64,000 nt of DNA from Caldilineaceae bacterium SB0661_bin_32 (GTDB taxonomy: Bacteria > Chloroflexota > Anaerolineae > Caldilineales > Caldilineaceae), in assembly GCA_009841235.1 (NCBI GenBank), contig VXMH01000061.1, positions 1-64,000 on the forward strand, given 5' to 3'. Made by a program: the position numbers and the translations under genes. Shown here in pieces: positions 62,083 through 64,000 of the stretch; positions within the stretch are counted from its first letter, which is position 1; each line of letters begins with the position of its first letter. The notes beneath the pieces are model-generated. The model was not told the DNA's origin, did no database searches, and saw nothing but the letters and a program-made list of their open reading frames with translations.

Positions 62083-63171
62083 TCATGGCGGGTCGCGGGG
62101 ATCATCGAGATCGTCAAAGCCATACAGTTTGGAGACGACATAGAGCGGGCGGGCCTTGACGTCATCGTAGATGCGGGCAAGATACTCGCCGATGATTCCC
62201 AGAAAGATGAGTTGAATTCCTCCCAGGAAGAGTACGGCAACCAAGGTGGAGGCCTGGCCCAGGAAGGCGTTGTTGCCGGAGAGACGCAGGACCGTCGTCA
62301 CGATAGTTCCCAGCAGACTTACAAAGGCCAGAAAAAAGCCAAAGTAGGTGCTGAGCCGCAGGGGAATGTAGCTGAAACTGGTGATCGCGTCCAGTGTCAG
62401 GCGGAGCATTTTGCCGAGCGGATACTTGGTGTCACCGGCAAAGCGCTCCGCCCGCTGGTATTCGATGCCAATCTGGCGGTAGCCGACCCAACTGCTGAGG
62501 CCGCGCATGAAGCGATGCTGCTCGCGTAAACGGCGCATTGTCAGGAGGACCTGGCGGTCGATCAGGCGAAAGTCACCCGTGTTCACGGGGATTTCCACAT
62601 CGGTAATGCGGCGAAGAAGCCGGTAGAAAGCGCTGGCCGTCCAGAGTTTGAACCGGGACTCGCCGCGTCTCTGGGCGCGCACGGCGTAGACAACCTCATA
62701 GCCTTCGCGCCATTTGTCGAACATTTCATTGATCAGCTCAGGCGGATCCTGCAGGTCGGCGTCTATGATCGCGATCGCGTCCCCCAGCGCATAGTCCATG
62801 CCGGCAGTAATGGCGAGCTGGTGGCCGAAGTTCCGAGAGAAGTTGATGATTTTAACGCGCGGGTCCTGCTCGCGCAGAGAAAGTAGCATCGAGAGAGATT
62901 CATCGCGGCTGCCGTCATTGACGCAGAGCAGTTCCCACGGTTGACCGATGTCGCCCAGAACGGCGGCCATGCGCCGGTAGAGTTCGGAAATCACCTCTTC
63001 TTCGTTGAAGATGGGCACGATAACGGAGATGACCGGGCGCCAGCTGAGGTCCTGGGAATCGGCACAGTTCTGATGCGGGGCGTGCTCCGGTTTCGGGTCG
63101 TCCGGCGGGTTGGGCGCGCTGGGGGACCGTTGACCTGTCCGGGGCGGCACGGTCTCAGTTGGAGGGTTCAT
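62083..63171 (-). CDS. Membrane-anchored family 2 glycosyltransferase (GtrB/ArnC/DPMS type)
   Basis: 362 residues. A Pro/Arg-rich ~45-residue leader precedes the GT-A domain: [73 protein letters not shown] (DxD-type metal site), FRLIDRQVL and [35 protein letters not shown] (the QxxRW-like region). Two C-terminal membrane segments ([52 protein letters not shown]) mark the polyprenyl-phosphate sugar transferases. It probably transfers a hexose from a nucleotide sugar to undecaprenyl or dolichyl phosphate for cell-envelope glycans. Confidence 0.92.
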   Translation of the reverse strand: MNPPTETVPPRTGQRSPSAPNPPDDPKPEHAPHQNCADSQDLSWRPVISVIVPIFNEEEVISELYRRMAAVLGDIGQPWELLCVNDGSRDESLSMLLSLREQDPRVKIINFSRNFGHQLAITAGMDYALGDAIAIIDADLQDPPELINEMFDKWREGYEVVYAVRAQRRGESRFKLWTASAFYRLLRRITDVEIPVNTGDFRLIDRQVLLTMRRLREQHRFMRGLSSWVGYRQIGIEYQRAERFAGDTKYPLGKMLRLTLDAITSFSYIPLRLSTYFGFFLAFVSLLGTIVTTVLRLSGNNAFLGQASTLVAVLFLGGIQLIFLGIIGEYLARIYDDVKARPLYVVSKLYGFDDLDDPRDPP

Positions 63172-63356
63172 TTCGGTTCCTGCTTAGGTCAACTTTCCGC
63201 CATCGCGATTCGCTCTTCGAGCACAACCAGGGGGACGAACATTATGGAGGAATCTCCGCCGCCGGTCGGCCCTGCGCTGGATTGGGTTTCAGACGACGTC
63301 AGCGGATTCAATCGTACTGAATTCCAAAAGGTTGGTCAAGCGATAGACCGGGTAGA

Positions 63357-63373
63357 GTGCATCCCGGATTTTT
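63357..63373. repeat. inverted repeat, left copy
   Basis: GTGCATCCCGGATTTTT, an inverted match (16 of 17 by eye) to AAAAATCTGGGATGCAC at 63812-63828. The pair brackets the tandem repeat array and defines a ~470-bp block. Confidence 0.6.
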
Positions 63374-63518
63374 TGCGGTGATCACGCAAACGGTGGTGGT
63401 TTCAGCCCCGGCAACAGTTCGATCCCACTTGATGAACAATAATATAAAACATATTTTTTACTCTTTCTCATCTCCGCCGCCGCACCGCGGACCCCCCCCT
63501 CAGCCATCGCCAGGATGA

Positions 63519-63757
63519 ACTGGGGGCCCCAAAAAACTTGACAAAACCTGTCCAAACCTGACAACATCCTTCAGCGCATTCACCGGCGAGCCGTTGAGAA
63601 AAAAGGGGGGGGTCCCCCCCAAAAACATGACAAAACCTGCCAAACACGACAAATCCTGCCAAAATCCTTCAGAGCATTAACGATTGAGCCGTTGAATCGA
63701 ACGGGGGAGTCCCCCAAAAAAACCTGACAAAACCTGTAAAAGTCCTTCAACGCTCCT
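63519..63757. repeat. degenerate tandem repeat, ~90-97 bp unit, about 2.5 copies
   Basis: Each unit has a short G-run/C-run hairpin (TGGGGGCCCC, GGGGGGGGTCCCCCCC, CGGGGGAGTCCCCC), an A-run, TGACAAAACCTG (starting at 63539, 63628 and 63725), one or two further short CAAACC/TGACAA-like repeats, then CCTTCA(G/A)(A/C)GCATT and GAGCCGTTGA. Spacing between units is 89 and 97 bp. Confidence 0.7.
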
Positions 63758-63811
63758 CACGCCTCTCCACTCTCTCCTCGCCTTTTGTCCTGATTCAGAC
63801 AACGACCTCAC

Positions 63812-63828
63812 AAAAATCTGGGATGCAC
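63812..63828. repeat. inverted repeat, right copy
   Basis: AAAAATCTGGGATGCAC, inverse complement (one mismatch) of the left copy at 63357-63373. Confidence 0.6.
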
Positions 63829-64000
63829 CCTGCGTCTTTCGGGTAAGTCTGGGGGAATGGGTTGATAGTGAGCTTAACCGGGTATCCCGAGTTCGGGGAG
63901 CCAGGCAGCCAAGGCGCTGCCATGGGCGCAGACTGCGGAAACGGTCCCGGTTGCGTGTTCGGAGGAAATCGGCTACGCTTGCGGCGAAAGGTCAGTTCAC

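Larger units (their letters stand above)
63172..64000. other. non-coding region with repeats at the window end
   Basis: 829 bp without a credible gene. The ORFs in the track (61 and 64 codons near 63382-63662) fall within the repeat array and are low-complexity. The last ~170 bp (63830-64000) have no recognisable coding frame or RNA gene. Confidence 0.6.

Noticed and set aside
63382-63662. Two short minus-strand ORFs in the 3' repeats
   Set aside because: They follow the repeat periodicity, with Gly/Phe/Val low complexity and no SD.
63519-63757. CRISPR array
   Set aside because: Units are ~90 bp, degenerate, with similar rather than unique intervening sequence, and no cas gene is present.

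Overview
The window reads as a chromosomal segment of a bacterium of the phylum Chloroflexota, most likely Caldilineaceae-like. This taxonomic call is an inference. It rests on the high GC content, the very typical carbohydrate-ABC binding lipoproteins (lipobox Cys followed by Ala/Pro- and Glu/Met-rich linkers), several Uma2-family proteins, many sugar dehydrogenases and TIM-barrel isomerases, and the scattered minus-strand housekeeping genes. Most starts were corrected from the ORF track (which often begins at upstream TTG/GTG codons) using Shine-Dalgarno (SD) sites, overlaps and family N-termini.

Layout. 1-231: 3' end of an AIR-synthase-like gene at the window edge. 349-5274 (minus): a Uma2 protein, then a group of three ATP-dependent ligase genes (circularly permuted ATP-grasp plus two overlapping YbdK/GCS2 paralogs) and a small unknown. 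5397-10366: a putative four-carbon acid sugar (threonate/erythronate) module: DUF1537 kinase on plus; DegT aminotransferase, PdxA-like dehydrogenase and a LarA-like protein on minus. 10430-12099: an AT-richer type II restriction-modification pair. 12155-22590 (minus): a long carbohydrate unit running from binding lipoprotein, two permeases and ATPase to an IolE-like isomerase, a CE15-type esterase, a zinc dehydrogenase, two Uma2 proteins and a hexulose-phosphate-synthase-like protein.

23542-30143 (plus): RhaD-SDR fusion, amidase, kelch lipoprotein, Gfo/Idh/MocA oxidoreductase and TIM-barrel isomerase. 30501-37875 (plus): dipeptide-type ABC binding protein and two permeases without ATPases, followed by two tandem glycoside-hydrolase-like paralogs. 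38088-47149 (minus): MalE/F/G-type ABC genes, amidohydrolase, P-loop protein with an altered Walker A, mannonate dehydratase, hydroxyacid dehydrogenase and SDR. 47395-48168 (plus): FAH-family enzyme. 48192-50127 (minus): a DUF402 gene fused end-to-end with a truncated brnT and intact brnA, with a second copy of the DUF402 3' end, plus a lipoprotein. 50440-56594 (plus): SAM-methyltransferase-like protein, cupin, and a complete BMP-type nucleoside ABC transporter preceded by an extended -10 promoter and a structured leader, and closed by a strong terminator. 56649-63171 (minus): housekeeping genes: tRNA-Thr, efp, ruvA, ruvC, yebC, pyrG, acpS and a dolichol-phosphate-mannose-synthase-type glycosyltransferase. 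63172-64000: non-coding, with a degenerate ~90-bp tandem repeat inside a pair of 17-bp inverted repeats.

Together the accessory part looks like a scavenging lifestyle on plant- or algal-type sugars, uronic acids and sugar acids: several importers, an esterase that could release glucuronate, mannonate dehydratase, aldonate- and tetronate-type enzymes and rhamnulose-phosphate aldolase. I recognise no transcriptional regulator in the window. I found no complete insertion sequence, phage or CRISPR array. The most unusual items are the amidoligase group, the DUF402/brnTA junction, the tandem hydrolase-like pair with an ATPase-less transporter, the structured leader and the terminal repeat array.
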